A stretch of DNA of 64,000 bases from Kribbella albertanoniae (GCF_004348455.1 NZ_SMKA01000011.1:17053-81052), one strand, 5' to 3'; positions 47,735-56,602 are shown, counted from the stretch's first letter. The notes: generated from the letters alone by a model not told the origin. Numbers and translations are program-made.

Positions 47735-48349
47735 TCAGCTGTCAGCTGCGGCAGTCTCCTCGGCGCTCGCCTCGGCAGGTGCCTCGACCGTGTCCTGCAC
47801 GGTCTCGGCTGCCGCCTCGGGGGCCGGAGCCCCGTCCGCCGGCAGCTTGTCCTGCAGCGCCGCGAACAGGCGCGCGGCCTGCGACAGCGGAGCAGCGAAC
47901 AGCGACACCGCTTGCTGCGGAGCCGCCTTCATCGCACCTGCGAGCTTCGCGAGGAGGACCTCACGCGACTCCAGGTCAGCGAGTTTGGTGATCTCGTCAG
48001 TGCTGAGTGCCTTACCGTCGAGCACTCCGCCCTTGATGACGAGAAGGGGATTCGCCTTGGCGAAGTCACGCAGACCCTTGGCCGCAACCACCGCATCGCC
48101 CTTGATGAAGGCGATGGCCGACGGACCCTCGAGCAGCGAGTCGAACGACTCGACACCCGCGTCCTTGGCCGCGATCTTGGTCAGCGTGTTCTTCACCACG
48201 GCGTAGTTCACGTCGTCACCGAGCGCAGTGCGCAGATTCCGCAGCTGCGCCACAGTGAGTCCGCGGTACTCGGTCAGCACGGCGCCGTTCGAGCTACGGA
48301 ACTCGTCCGTCAGCTCTGCGACAGCGGCTGCCTTGTCCGGCCTCGCCAT
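47735..48349 (-). CDS. rplJ: 50S ribosomal protein L10
   Basis: 204 aa. [40 protein letters not shown] and a C-terminal L12-binding helix; an Ala/Glu-rich tail of about 30 residues. L10 normally represses its own operon by binding the leader RNA. Confidence 0.96.
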   Translation of the reverse strand: MARPDKAAAVAELTDEFRSSNGAVLTEYRGLTVAQLRNLRTALGDDVNYAVVKNTLTKIAAKDAGVESFDSLLEGPSAIAFIKGDAVVAAKGLRDFAKANPLLVIKGGVLDGKALSTDEITKLADLESREVLLAKLAGAMKAAPQQAVSLFAAPLSQAARLFAALQDKLPADGAPAPEAAAETVQDTVEAPAEASAEETAAADS

Positions 48350-48398
48350 GGGGTCTCCTTCGTTTGGCTTTCTCGCCGAGGACCCCAGGAAATGAAAA

Positions 48399-48425
48399 AC
48401 GCCCCTGCGCAGGCGGCAAGGGCGT
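48399..48425 (-). promoter_or_regulatory. rplJ leader hairpin resembling an L10 attenuator
   Basis: On the minus strand ACGCCC, a 15-nt loop with GCCTGCGC, then GGGCGT followed by TTTTCATTT: a terminator-like hairpin with a T-tract 50-76 nt before rplJ. A nested palindrome CCTGCGCAGG and an upstream CCCGCGCAGG offer an alternative pairing. This is consistent with L10-leader attenuation. Confidence 0.6.
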
Positions 48426-48526
48426 GAACATACGAACTACACTCACACTTCTCATCACCTGCGCGGGCCGCCCACCTGAGTGAGACTTTCAGCTGCTAGG
48501 CAGCCACCAGCGGTCTTCGGCAAGGT

Positions 48527-49999
48527 TCATTGTGCCCGACCGTGCCGCTGGGACCAAATCGGCCGCTGGAGCTCGGTGACCACCGGCCGGCCCGGCACGA
48601 GTTGCCCGGCGTCGACGTACCCTTCCTCGCGGTCGCGGAGGTCGTCGAGGAGTTTCTGCCGCCAGCGCCGTACCTCGTCGGCCCGGGCCGGGTCGGCCAC
48701 CAGGTTGCGGGTCTCCTGCGGATCGGCCTCGAGGTCGAAGAACTGCTCGTCGCCGTGGGCCGACATCCAGACGTACTTGCGCTTCCCGTCGGTGACCCAC
48801 TGCAGCGACTGGCCGAGCAACACGTGCTCGCCGTGCAGGTGCTCACGCCATTCCGAGACCGTCTCGCCACGGAGGTGCGGCGCGAGGCTGCGTCCGTCGA
48901 CGGTCTCGGGGATCGGCACGCCGGCCAGGTCGAGCACGGTCGGCATCAGATCGCGCAGCTCGACCACGTCGTCGATCACCTGTCCTCGTGGGCCCTCCGG
49001 CGCCGAGATCAGCAGTGGCACGTGCGTCGACCCTTCGTAGGGCTGGCCCTTCCGATACATGTCGTGGTCGCCGAGCATGTCGCCGTGGTCGGAGGTGAAC
49101 AGCACCACCGTGTCCTCGCGCAGCCCGAACTCCGCCAGCGTGTCCAGGAACCGGTTGACCTGCTGGTCGATGTGCGACAGATGACCGTAGTACCCGGCCT
49201 TGGCCCGGTGATGGGTCTCGGCGTCGAGTCGCCCGATGACCGTGTCATGCGCGCCGTCGTTCCGGAATTCGTCGTACGCCGACGTCCAGTCCCCCACCAC
49301 CGGATCGGTCCGGGGCATACCGACGTACTGGTCGAAGGCCCACTGCGGTGGGTCGAGTGGCGCATGTGGGCGGTGGAAGGAGAGGTAGAGGAAGAACGGT
49401 GTGGTCGGGTCGCGGCGGTAGAGCCAGGAGATGGCCTCGGTGACGACCCAGTTCGTCGGGTGCTGTGCCTCTGGTTTGTCCCAGGGCCGGGCGACCACGC
49501 TGTTGCAGTTCAGTCCGTTGTCGGTGTAGTCGGCCACCGGTGAGCTGCCGGCCTGGGACTGCAGCCAGGGCAGGTAGTCGTCCACCTCACGCAGGTCCCG
49601 CTGCTGACGCCGGCGGGCGAAGTGCAGGTAGCCGTCGTGCAGCCGGACGTCGTCGAACCCGATCCGCGACCGCTCCGGATACACGTGCAGCTTCCCGATC
49701 GCCTGCGTCTGATAGCCCGCATCCCGCAGAGTGCCCGGCAGCGTCACCGGGTGCGCCTCCTGGAACGTCACGCCGTCGCGGTAGCCGACTCGACCGTGCC
49801 GCTCCTGCGACTGGCCGGTCATCAGGGCAACCCGGGCGGGCACGCAGGTCGGCGTCGCCGAGTACGCCCGCGAGAAGCGGGTGCCCTGGGAGGCGAGCTG
49901 ATCCAGGTACGGCGTACGGACGACCGGGTGCCCGGCCGCGGACAGGGCATCACCCCGCCACTGGTCGACGCAGATCATCACCACGTTGCGTGCGGTCAC
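48527..49999 (-). CDS. Type I (formylglycine) sulfatase
   Basis: 490 aa. The sulfatase motif is TPTCVPARVALMTG: Cys52 in C-x-P-x-R is the residue converted to formylglycine. Metal ligands lie in MICVDQWRGDA (Asp12) and FTSDHGDMLGDHDMYRKG. Hydrolyses sulfate esters; the substrate (sulfated sugar, choline or aryl sulfate) is not decided by sequence. There is no signal peptide, so it is probably cytoplasmic, acting on an imported substrate. Last gene of the IclR-MFS-FGE-sulfatase unit, 9 nt after the FGE gene. It ends close to the rplJ leader. Confidence 0.92.
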   Translation of the reverse strand: MTARNVVMICVDQWRGDALSAAGHPVVRTPYLDQLASQGTRFSRAYSATPTCVPARVALMTGQSQERHGRVGYRDGVTFQEAHPVTLPGTLRDAGYQTQAIGKLHVYPERSRIGFDDVRLHDGYLHFARRRQQRDLREVDDYLPWLQSQAGSSPVADYTDNGLNCNSVVARPWDKPEAQHPTNWVVTEAISWLYRRDPTTPFFLYLSFHRPHAPLDPPQWAFDQYVGMPRTDPVVGDWTSAYDEFRNDGAHDTVIGRLDAETHHRAKAGYYGHLSHIDQQVNRFLDTLAEFGLREDTVVLFTSDHGDMLGDHDMYRKGQPYEGSTHVPLLISAPEGPRGQVIDDVVELRDLMPTVLDLAGVPIPETVDGRSLAPHLRGETVSEWREHLHGEHVLLGQSLQWVTDGKRKYVWMSAHGDEQFFDLEADPQETRNLVADPARADEVRRWRQKLLDDLRDREEGYVDAGQLVPGRPVVTELQRPIWSQRHGRAQ

Positions 50000-50008
50000 T
50001 TGTTCTCC

Positions 50009-50878
50009 TTACCAGACACAGCGGAAGCCGTGATTACCCGCACTGCTCGACGCTTCGTTCGAGCTCCGCGCACCGACGCGGTAGCGGTTGCAGTACGACG
50101 CGTGGCACAGGTAGGAGCCACCGCGCATGACGCGGTTCGTACCCCACTCGTCGGAGGTCCACTCCCAGACATTGCCGACCACCTCGTACAGACCGAACCC
50201 GTTCGGCGGGTAGCTGCGGACCGGCGCCGTACCGCGGTAGCCGTCAGCCTCGGTGTTCTTGGTGGGGAAGTTGCCCTGCCAGATGTTGCAGCGATGCTCG
50301 CCGTCCGGGGTGAGGTCGTCGCCCCACGGATAGCGACGCTGCTCGAGACCGCCGCGGGCCGCCCGCTCCCACTCGGCCTCGGTCGGCAACCGGCCGCCCG
50401 CCCAGGTACAGAAAGCCACCGCGTCCGCCCAGGACACGTGGACCACCGGATGGTCGGCTCGCTCGGTCAGCTCCGAGCCAGGGCCTTCCGGATGATCCCA
50501 GGTCGCGCCATGGACGCCGCACCACCACGGTGTCGCCGCCGGCCGCTCGCTCACCTTGCGCAGCGCCGCGGGCAGGAACCCGGCGAACACGTAGCTCCAC
50601 CCGAACCGCTCCGCCTCGGTCACATAGCCGGTGCTGGCGACGAACGCCGCGAACTGCTCGTTCGTCACCGCGGTCACACCGATCTCGTACGGCGGCAGCG
50701 ACACCTCACGGACTGGCCCCTCCAGATCACCCGGGAACCCGTCCGCGTCCTCGGCACCCATCCGAAAGGCACCGGCCTCGATCCGCACCCGCTCGATCGA
50801 CCCAGCCGGCGCTCCGCTCGCTACCCGAGACTCCGGCACCGCGCTCGGCACGGCTCGACTCGCGCGGGCGCGCAGCAT
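50009..50878 (-). CDS. Formylglycine-generating enzyme (sulfatase maturase)
   Basis: 289 aa FGE/SUMF1 domain: AGAFRMGAEDADGFPGDLEG, GGRLPTEAEWERAARGG, YEVVGNVWEWTSDEW and GGSYLCHASYCNRYR. Cys258 and Cys263 match the two copper-binding cysteines of aerobic FGE. It converts the sulfatase active-site Cys to formylglycine. The first ~25 residues are Arg/Ala-rich and may not be translated: the best ribosome site (GAGAGGAG) fits an out-of-frame GTG 14 nt upstream, so the start is uncertain. Confidence 0.93.
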   Translation of the reverse strand: MLRARASRAVPSAVPESRVASGAPAGSIERVRIEAGAFRMGAEDADGFPGDLEGPVREVSLPPYEIGVTAVTNEQFAAFVASTGYVTEAERFGWSYVFAGFLPAALRKVSERPAATPWWCGVHGATWDHPEGPGSELTERADHPVVHVSWADAVAFCTWAGGRLPTEAEWERAARGGLEQRRYPWGDDLTPDGEHRCNIWQGNFPTKNTEADGYRGTAPVRSYPPNGFGLYEVVGNVWEWTSDEWGTNRVMRGGSYLCHASYCNRYRVGARSSNEASSSAGNHGFRCVW

Positions 50879-50908
50879 CCGTCGTCACTCACGGATCGCT
50901 CTCCTCTC

Positions 50909-52102
50909 TTATAGCCGGGCTGCCTTGATCGGGTGCGGTGGGATCCAGCGTCGCATCGCCGCCGCGGCGGCGAACCCCGTGCCTGCCATCACCACGACCG
51001 CAGGCCCCAATCCAAACAGAGCAGTGGCTCCGGCTAGCAGTAGTGGGCCGGCGCCGTTGCCGGTGTCGGCGAAGAGGCGGAACGCACCGAGGAACTGGGC
51101 TCTGCCCACCGGTGGAGAGGCGTCTGCGCCGAGCGTCATGATGACGCCGGCGCCGAGGCCGTTGCCGACGCCCATCAGCAGCGCGACCGCTGTGAGGGTG
51201 GTGGTGCTGTGAGTGAGTGGGAGGAGCAGGTGAGCCAGCCCGAGGACGAGCATCGACGGTACGGCGACCCACTTGCGGCCGAGGCGGTCCATGACTGAGC
51301 CGGCTGGGTAGAACAGCAGCATGTCGACCGCACCGGAGAGTCCGAAGATGATGCTGGTGGTTTGAGCGTCCAGTCCGATGTGCAGGGCCCACAGCGGTAC
51401 GACGACCTGGCGGGAAGCGCGGACTGCGCCGACCAGGAGCGCACCGGTACCGAGAGTTCGCAGTACTGGCAGGTGCTCGCGGATCACGCCCACTGTGGAC
51501 TGAGCTGAGACGGGCCTGCTGCCGCGCGCCCGACGTACCGACTCGATGTCGGGGACGCTCACGAGGACTATGCACGCCAGGACTGCGCCGACGAGGTGCA
51601 CCCAGTAAGCACCGTCGGTGCCAAGGAAGCGCATCGCCAGGGCGCCGAGGAACGGGCCGATGAAGGAGCCGATGCGCTGCACGCCGCCGAGAGTGGACAG
51701 GGCCCGGGCGCGGAGCTCGATCGGCACCGCCTCGCTGAGGTAGGCCTGGCGGGCCAGGCCCCAGACCGAGCCGGCCAGTCCGGTGACGCCGATCGCCAGG
51801 GCGAGTGTCCAGACCGTCGGCGCCAGGAGGCAGCCGACCAGTGCCAGTGAGACCAGGACGGTCGCACCGAGCATCGCGCGGCGTTCGCCGATCTTCGAGG
51901 TGAGCGCGCCGGCCGGGACGTCGCCGATGACCTGCCCGAGTCCAGCCGCTGCGACGACCACCCCGGCGATAGCGGGTGATGCGCCCAGGTGGGTGGCCGA
52001 CACTGCGATCACTGGGGCGATCGCGCCTTGGCCGATGCCGTAGAGCAGTGCGGGGAGGTAGACCGATGGTGCGATCTTGAGCAGGGCGGCCGGGCCGGCC
52101 AT
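50909..52102 (-). CDS. Major facilitator superfamily transporter
   Basis: 397 aa, about 12 hydrophobic helices (first: YLPALLYGIGQGAIAPVIAV) with the MFS loop 2-3 motif GQVIGDVPAGALTSKIGERR. The ATG shares one base with the IclR stop (TGATG). Either an importer for the sulfated or oxidised sugar catabolised here or an effluxer; the operon suggests uptake. Substrate not inferable. Confidence 0.88.
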   Translation of the reverse strand: MAGPAALLKIAPSVYLPALLYGIGQGAIAPVIAVSATHLGASPAIAGVVVAAAGLGQVIGDVPAGALTSKIGERRAMLGATVLVSLALVGCLLAPTVWTLALAIGVTGLAGSVWGLARQAYLSEAVPIELRARALSTLGGVQRIGSFIGPFLGALAMRFLGTDGAYWVHLVGAVLACIVLVSVPDIESVRRARGSRPVSAQSTVGVIREHLPVLRTLGTGALLVGAVRASRQVVVPLWALHIGLDAQTTSIIFGLSGAVDMLLFYPAGSVMDRLGRKWVAVPSMLVLGLAHLLLPLTHSTTTLTAVALLMGVGNGLGAGVIMTLGADASPPVGRAQFLGAFRLFADTGNGAGPLLLAGATALFGLGPAVVVMAGTGFAAAAAMRRWIPPHPIKAARL

Positions 52103-52917
52103 CAGCGGGCGCTCGCTTGTTCTGTGGCTCGCTCTCGCCCGGCTGTCGTTGCTCCCAGCAGCTCCGAGACCTCCCAGGCGGCCGGCACAATGCGCGCACC
52201 GAACTCCAGCAGGACCTCTGCAGGCATCCGCAACTCCGGACCGGAGACCGACAGGCACCCGACCACCTGCCCGGCGTAGTCGAAGACAGGAGCCGCAACC
52301 GAGCAGATCCCGGGCGTCCGCTCAGTCATAGAGGTCGCGAACCCCCGCTCGCGAATCTCAGCGAGCTGTGCGGCCAGCCGGTCGGGATCCGTGATGGTGT
52401 CCGGCAGCACCTGCTCGAGCGGCGCAGACAGCACCTCCACCTGACGCTGCCACGGCGCAAATGCGAGCAGCACCTTGCCCGGGGCACCCTGCGGCAGCGG
52501 AAGCGGTACGCCGAACTCCGTGTAGGTGCGACGCAGTTGGTGCCGGCTCTCCACCTGATCGAGCACCACGCGGTGCCCGCTCGCCAGGAGCTCATGCACA
52601 GCCGCTGTCTCCCCCGTGACGTCACGAAGCTCCCGCAGTACCGGCTGAGCGGCATCACGCAGCGTCGCCGGAATCCCACTGGTGTGCGCTAGCTGAACCA
52701 CCAACGGCCCAATCGCATACCGCCGCTGCGCGGTCTGCCGAATCAGCCCGTTCTCCACCATCGCCACCAGCAACCGATGCACAGTGCTCGTCGACAACCC
52801 GGTCGCCCGCGACAGATCGCTGATGCCAAGGTCCGGCGTACGGGCATCGAAGCACCGCAGGATCGCCACCGCCCGGTCGATCGACTGCACAGAACCCCGA
52901 GGTATCGTTTCCTGCAT
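52102..52917 (-). CDS. IclR-family transcriptional regulator 1
   Basis: 271 aa. N-terminal winged HTH (about 12-70: SIDRAVAILRCFD, LSRATGLSTSTVHRLLVAMV) and C-terminal effector domain (ETAAVHELLASGHRVVLDQV, PGICSVAAPVFDYAGQVVGC). First gene of the unit with MFS, FGE and sulfatase. The mRNA looks leaderless, and palindromes overlap its promoter and start, suggesting autoregulation. Confidence 0.92.
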   Translation of the reverse strand: MQETIPRGSVQSIDRAVAILRCFDARTPDLGISDLSRATGLSTSTVHRLLVAMVENGLIRQTAQRRYAIGPLVVQLAHTSGIPATLRDAAQPVLRELRDVTGETAAVHELLASGHRVVLDQVESRHQLRRTYTEFGVPLPLPQGAPGKVLLAFAPWQRQVEVLSAPLEQVLPDTITDPDRLAAQLAEIRERGFATSMTERTPGICSVAAPVFDYAGQVVGCLSVSGPELRMPAEVLLEFGARIVPAAWEVSELLGATTAGRERATEQASAR

Positions 52918-52945
52918 TGCAGGATCATATCCCGCAATACGGGAT
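52910..52945 (-). promoter_or_regulatory. Leaderless promoter and twin palindromes of the IclR1 operon
   Basis: Minus-strand -10 TATGAT (52929-52924) ends 6 nt before the ATG at 52917, so transcription would start at the ATG. Palindrome ATCCCG-N5-CGGGAT (52929-52945) covers the -10/-35 spacer; TCCTGCATTGCAGGA (52910-52924) is a perfect palindrome over the start codon. The -35 is poor. Likely self-repression by IclR1. Confidence 0.65.
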
Positions 52946-53009
52946 GCCTGCTGTACAGGGGTGTGCCCGGCGCCCAGCCTTCCCTGGGCGCCGGACGCAG
53001 CGGCTCGGG

Positions 53010-53414
53010 TCAGTCCAGGACGGCGAGGGCGTCGATCTCGACGAGCATGTCGGGGAGGGGGAGACCGGTGAAGACGGTGGTGCGGGAGGGCAGGACGCCG
53101 CTGGGGGTGCGGGTGGTGACGAACTCGGCGTAGGCCTCGTTCATGGCGGCGAAGTCGTCGCGGGTGGTCAGGTAGACGCGCAGCATCAGCACGTCGTCCA
53201 GGCTGCCGCCGCCGGCCTTGAGGATCGCCTCGATGTTCTGCAGGACGCGGGTGGTCTGGGCCTTCACATCGCCGACGAACACGAACTCGCCGGTCGCCGG
53301 GTCGACCGAGCCCTGGCCGGAGACCTGCAGGATGTTGCCCTTGCGGACGCCCTGCGAGAACACCGGCAGCGGAGCGGGTGCGTCAGTGGTGGAGACGGCG
53401 GTCTTGTCGGACAT
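53010..53414 (-). CDS. RidA-family enamine/imine deaminase
   Basis: 134 aa from ATG 53414 (a GTG at 53426 is less well placed). LPVFSQGVRKGNILQVSGQG, QTTRVLQNIEAILKAGGGSL and the catalytic Arg in DDVLMLRVYLTTRDDF, with the late TTVFTGLPLPDMLVEIDALA. RidA proteins hydrolyse reactive enamine/imine intermediates released by PLP dehydratases; the cluster contains one. Last gene of the kinase-IclR2-RidA unit. Confidence 0.9.
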   Translation of the reverse strand: MSDKTAVSTTDAPAPLPVFSQGVRKGNILQVSGQGSVDPATGEFVFVGDVKAQTTRVLQNIEAILKAGGGSLDDVLMLRVYLTTRDDFAAMNEAYAEFVTTRTPSGVLPSRTTVFTGLPLPDMLVEIDALAVLD

Positions 53415-53429
53415 CAGGTCGGACACCTT

Positions 53430-54164
53430 TCAGTTGTAGTCATCACTGATCGCCTGGGTGGTGGCGAGCAGCTCAGGCAGGAGTTCGAGCACCTGCTCAT
53501 AGTTCAGCAGCACATCCGGTACGGAGACCGACACGGCCCCGACAACGCGGCCCGCCTGGTCTGTGACCGGCGCACCGATGCAGTTCATGAAGGACTCGTG
53601 CTCGGCCTTGTCCTGCGCCCAGCCACGAGTCCGGACCGCATCCAGCTCGTCGCGCAGCGCCTCCGCATCAGTGAGGGTCTGCGGGGTGAACGCGTGGTAG
53701 TCCAGCGACGCCAGCACCGCTTCACGTTGCCGCTTGGGCTGCGCCGCCAGCAGGACCTTCCCGACCGCAGTGCAGTGCAGAGCCGCTGGTACGCCGATCT
53801 GCGAGTACATGCGGAACGTGCGCACACTGTCGAGCTTGTCGATGTAGACGACCTCGCCGTTCTCCCACGCCGCCAGGTGAACGGTCTGACCGGTCTTCTG
53901 ATTCAGCTGGCGTAGATGGGGTGCAGCCACTTCCCGTACGACGTGCTGCTCGCGCGCCGTATCCGCCAACGCGAACAACCGGGAGCCCAGCCGATAGCGG
54001 TGCGCCTCGTCCCGCCGTACGAAGCGGTCTGCCTCCATGGTGCGCAGCAGCCGGAGCACTGTGGTCTTGTGGACGCCGAGCTCGGCTGCGAGCTGATCCA
54101 GCGACCGCTCCCCCTCGCCCAGGCTGGCCAGGATCTGCAGGGCTCTCGCGAGGCTCTGGCTCAT
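53430..54164 (-). CDS. IclR-family transcriptional regulator 2
   Basis: 244 aa. HTH (MSQSLARALQILASLGEG; AELGVHKTTVLRLLRTME) and effector domain (GQTVHLAAWENGEVVYIDKL; GAPVTDQAGRVVGAVSVS). The ATG overlaps the kinase stop as ATGA. Probably controls the divergent promoter region at 55217-55282, with a keto-sugar acid as effector (inference). Confidence 0.9.
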   Translation of the reverse strand: MSQSLARALQILASLGEGERSLDQLAAELGVHKTTVLRLLRTMEADRFVRRDEAHRYRLGSRLFALADTAREQHVVREVAAPHLRQLNQKTGQTVHLAAWENGEVVYIDKLDSVRTFRMYSQIGVPAALHCTAVGKVLLAAQPKRQREAVLASLDYHAFTPQTLTDAEALRDELDAVRTRGWAQDKAEHESFMNCIGAPVTDQAGRVVGAVSVSVPDVLLNYEQVLELLPELLATTQAISDDYN

Positions 54165-55168
54165 ACCCGTGTCGCCGCCCACTCTTCTTCGGTGGCGGCG
54201 AGCAGTCTGTCCCTTAGCGCGCTGTGCGGCGGCGCAGCGTGGTCTTCCGGTACGGCGAGCACCGCTGCCGCGTTCAGATGCCCGAGCCGCAGCCGCTGCT
54301 GCATTGACAGGTCCTGCAGCGTCCCAGCCAGGAAGCCGGCCGCAAACGCATCCCCCGCACCTACTGGCTCAACCACCTGGACAGTCAGCGCTGGAACCTC
54401 GGTACGACGACCGTCCGGCTCCAGCGCGACCGCAGTGTGCGCATCGTTCTTCACGACCAGCGTGCAGTCGTTGCCAAACCGTTCGTGCAGCTCAACTGGG
54501 TCGTTGGTCCCTGCGAACACCAGCGCCTCATCAGCACCGATCAGTACGACGTTGGCCGCCCGCAGCAACCGCCAGAGCGGCTCCGGGTCCTTGTCGCGCC
54601 ACAGCACCGGCCGCCAGTTCAGGTCAACGCTCAGAATGAAGTCCCCGCGGAGCTCGTCCAGCATCCGCGCGGTGTCATCGGACAGTGCGGCGGTGATGCC
54701 AGTGGTGTGCACGATCCGGGCGCTGCCGAGTCGGTCGGACACCTCAGGACGCAGCAGGAACGCGGGACTCATCGCCGACGCCGCCGAGCCGGTCCGGTAG
54801 TAGTGCATGCGGGACCGGCCGTCGATCGACTCCTTCACGTACAGCGCGGTCGACCGATCCGGATCGACCTCCACCCCGCCGACATCGACTCCCCGCCCGC
54901 GCAGATCACGCAGTACCTGCCGGCCGAAACCGTCGTCGCCGAGCCGGGACACCCAGCTGGTCGGCACGCCGAGACCGGCCAGGCCTCCGGCCACATTGCA
55001 CTCCGCGCCACCCACCGACCGACGGAACGTCTCGACGTCCTCGAGCGGTCCAGCCGCACCCGCGAGCATGATCATCGCCTCGCCGACACAGACCACCCGG
55101 CCGTCCCCAGCTCCGGCTTCCGCCAGGGCTTCCGGCGGGGCTTCCGTCTCGGTGCGCGGGTCGGGCAT
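54161..55168 (-). CDS. PfkB-family sugar kinase, probable 2-keto-3-deoxygluconate kinase
   Basis: 335 aa. VVCVGEAMIMLAGAAGPLED, a sugar-binding GGAECNVAGGLAGLGVPTSW, and the PfkB signature VEPVGAGDAFAAGFLAGTLQ with the catalytic Asp. ESIDGRSRMHYYRTGSAASA is typical of KDG kinases. It would phosphorylate KDG to KDPG, the substrate of the aldolase at 58205. The start was placed at M 55168 (MPDPRTETEAPPEAL), since longer in-frame codons run through the promoter region. Confidence 0.85.
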   Translation of the reverse strand: MPDPRTETEAPPEALAEAGAGDGRVVCVGEAMIMLAGAAGPLEDVETFRRSVGGAECNVAGGLAGLGVPTSWVSRLGDDGFGRQVLRDLRGRGVDVGGVEVDPDRSTALYVKESIDGRSRMHYYRTGSAASAMSPAFLLRPEVSDRLGSARIVHTTGITAALSDDTARMLDELRGDFILSVDLNWRPVLWRDKDPEPLWRLLRAANVVLIGADEALVFAGTNDPVELHERFGNDCTLVVKNDAHTAVALEPDGRRTEVPALTVQVVEPVGAGDAFAAGFLAGTLQDLSMQQRLRLGHLNAAAVLAVPEDHAAPPHSALRDRLLAATEEEWAATRV

Positions 55169-55216
55169 CTGCGCTCCTGGGTCCGGGGTGATGGGATAGG
55201 TGTGAAACAGCGGTCG

Positions 55217-55282
55217 TTGACGCAACTTCGAGCGCGATGCTACAACCGTCAGGTCAGAATGTGCAATGAACATTGCGTATTC
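55217..55282. promoter_or_regulatory. Divergent promoters with IclR-type operator
   Basis: Plus promoter: TTGACG (55217-55222), 18 nt, TACAAC (55241-55246). Minus promoter: TTGCAC (55266-55261), 18 nt, TAGCAT (55242-55237). The palindrome GAATnnGCAATG-AA-CATTGCnnATTC (55257-55282; 10 of 13 positions paired) covers the minus -35 and the plus start-site region, so one protein could block both directions. Confidence 0.65.
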
Positions 55283-55305
55283 TGCAACTACTCCCAGGGG
55301 ACTCG

Positions 55306-56601
55306 ATGCCTGCCTACGATGCTGCCGCCATCGCCGCGCTTGCCGACGAGCGCGTGAGCCGACGCGACCGGGTGCTGCCGCCTGCCTTCTGGGGGCGGAC
55401 CGTCGCCGAGGTCCTGGCCGATCGCCCGCGACTCTCCCAGCTGCCGACCCCGTTGATGACGCTGTCCGCGCCTGGCGTGCGGCACAACATCGACACGCTC
55501 GCCCGCTGGTGCGCGCACCACGACGTCGAGCTCGCACCGCACGGCAAGACCACGATGGCCCCTGCTTTGTGGGCGCAGCAGCTGGATGCCGGCGCGTGGG
55601 CGATCACGCTGGCTAACGTCTTCCACCTCGCGATCGCTCGCCAGTTCGGCATCCGCCGGGTGCTGATCGCGAACTCGGTCGTCTCCCCGCTCCAGCTGCG
55701 CTGGGTCGCCGACGAGCTGGCGCGGGATCCGTCGTTCGAGGTGATGGTCTGGGCTGATTCCGTCCGGACGGTCGAGATCATGGAGGCGGCTCGGTCGGCG
55801 TATGTCGGTCCGGATGCGCGGCCGCTCGACGTACTGGTTGAGCTTGGTGCACCCGGCGGCCGGACCGGCGCTCGGGACTTCGAGACCGCCGAGGCCGTTG
55901 CTTCGGCAGTGGCAGAGGCCTCGACGTTGCGACTGGTCGGGGTGGCGGGCTACGAGGGCGCGGTCGGCTCCGGCGTCGACGAGGCCGGACTGACCGCCGT
56001 ACGGGCGTTTCTGCACGACATGGCTGAGCTGCACTCGCGACTCGGCAAGCTGTACGACGAGGGCGTCGAACCGATCGTCACCGCGGGCGGCAGCGAGTAC
56101 TTCGAGCTGGTGGCCGAGGTCCTGGGCCCGATCGAGGATGCCCGGGTCGTCCTGCGATCCGGTGCCTACATCTCGCACGATGACGGGCTCTACCGGCGGG
56201 TGTCGCCACTGGGTCAGTCGCCACGGACCGACGGCGAGCAGCTCATCGCGGCGATGCACGGCTGGATGCGGATCACCTCGCAACCCGAGCCCGGGTTGGC
56301 GATCTTCGACGCCGGGCGGCGCGACTTCCCGGTCGACCAGGACATGCCCGAGCCGCAGCTGATCCGGCCGCGCTCGGTCGGCGAACCGGTCCTCCCGGCG
56401 ACCGGCATGACGGTGACCAAATTGAACGACCAGCATGGCTATCTGCGGTTCGGCGACGAACCGGTGGTGATCGGCGACGAACTCCGGGTTGGCCTCTCGC
56501 ACCCGTGTACCGCGTTCGACAAGTGGGGGCTGATCCCGGTCGTGGACGACCCGGATGCGGCCGATCCCGTCGTCGTCGACCTGATCCGGACGTATTTCTG
56601 A
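55306..56601 (+). CDS. Fold-type III PLP enzyme, candidate D-glucosaminate dehydratase / D-amino acid deaminase
   Basis: 431 aa. Alanine-racemase-type barrel with the PLP lysine in ELAPHGKTTMAPALW (Lys81), a GAPGGRTGARD phosphate/substrate loop, and the C-terminal D-serine-dehydratase-like domain ending in LSHPCTAFDKWGLIPVV, whose His/Cys pair can bind a metal. Annotated homologues are D-serine/D-threonine deaminase-like. From memory, the Pseudomonas D-glucosaminate dehydratase belongs to this fold and size. The neighbouring deacylase, KDG kinase and KDPG aldolase make that reading attractive here. ATG 55306 follows an AGGGGA ribosome site. Confidence 0.75.
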   Translation: MPAYDAAAIAALADERVSRRDRVLPPAFWGRTVAEVLADRPRLSQLPTPLMTLSAPGVRHNIDTLARWCAHHDVELAPHGKTTMAPALWAQQLDAGAWAITLANVFHLAIARQFGIRRVLIANSVVSPLQLRWVADELARDPSFEVMVWADSVRTVEIMEAARSAYVGPDARPLDVLVELGAPGGRTGARDFETAEAVASAVAEASTLRLVGVAGYEGAVGSGVDEAGLTAVRAFLHDMAELHSRLGKLYDEGVEPIVTAGGSEYFELVAEVLGPIEDARVVLRSGAYISHDDGLYRRVSPLGQSPRTDGEQLIAAMHGWMRITSQPEPGLAIFDAGRRDFPVDQDMPEPQLIRPRSVGEPVLPATGMTVTKLNDQHGYLRFGDEPVVIGDELRVGLSHPCTAFDKWGLIPVVDDPDAADPVVVDLIRTYF

Positions 56602-56602
56602 G

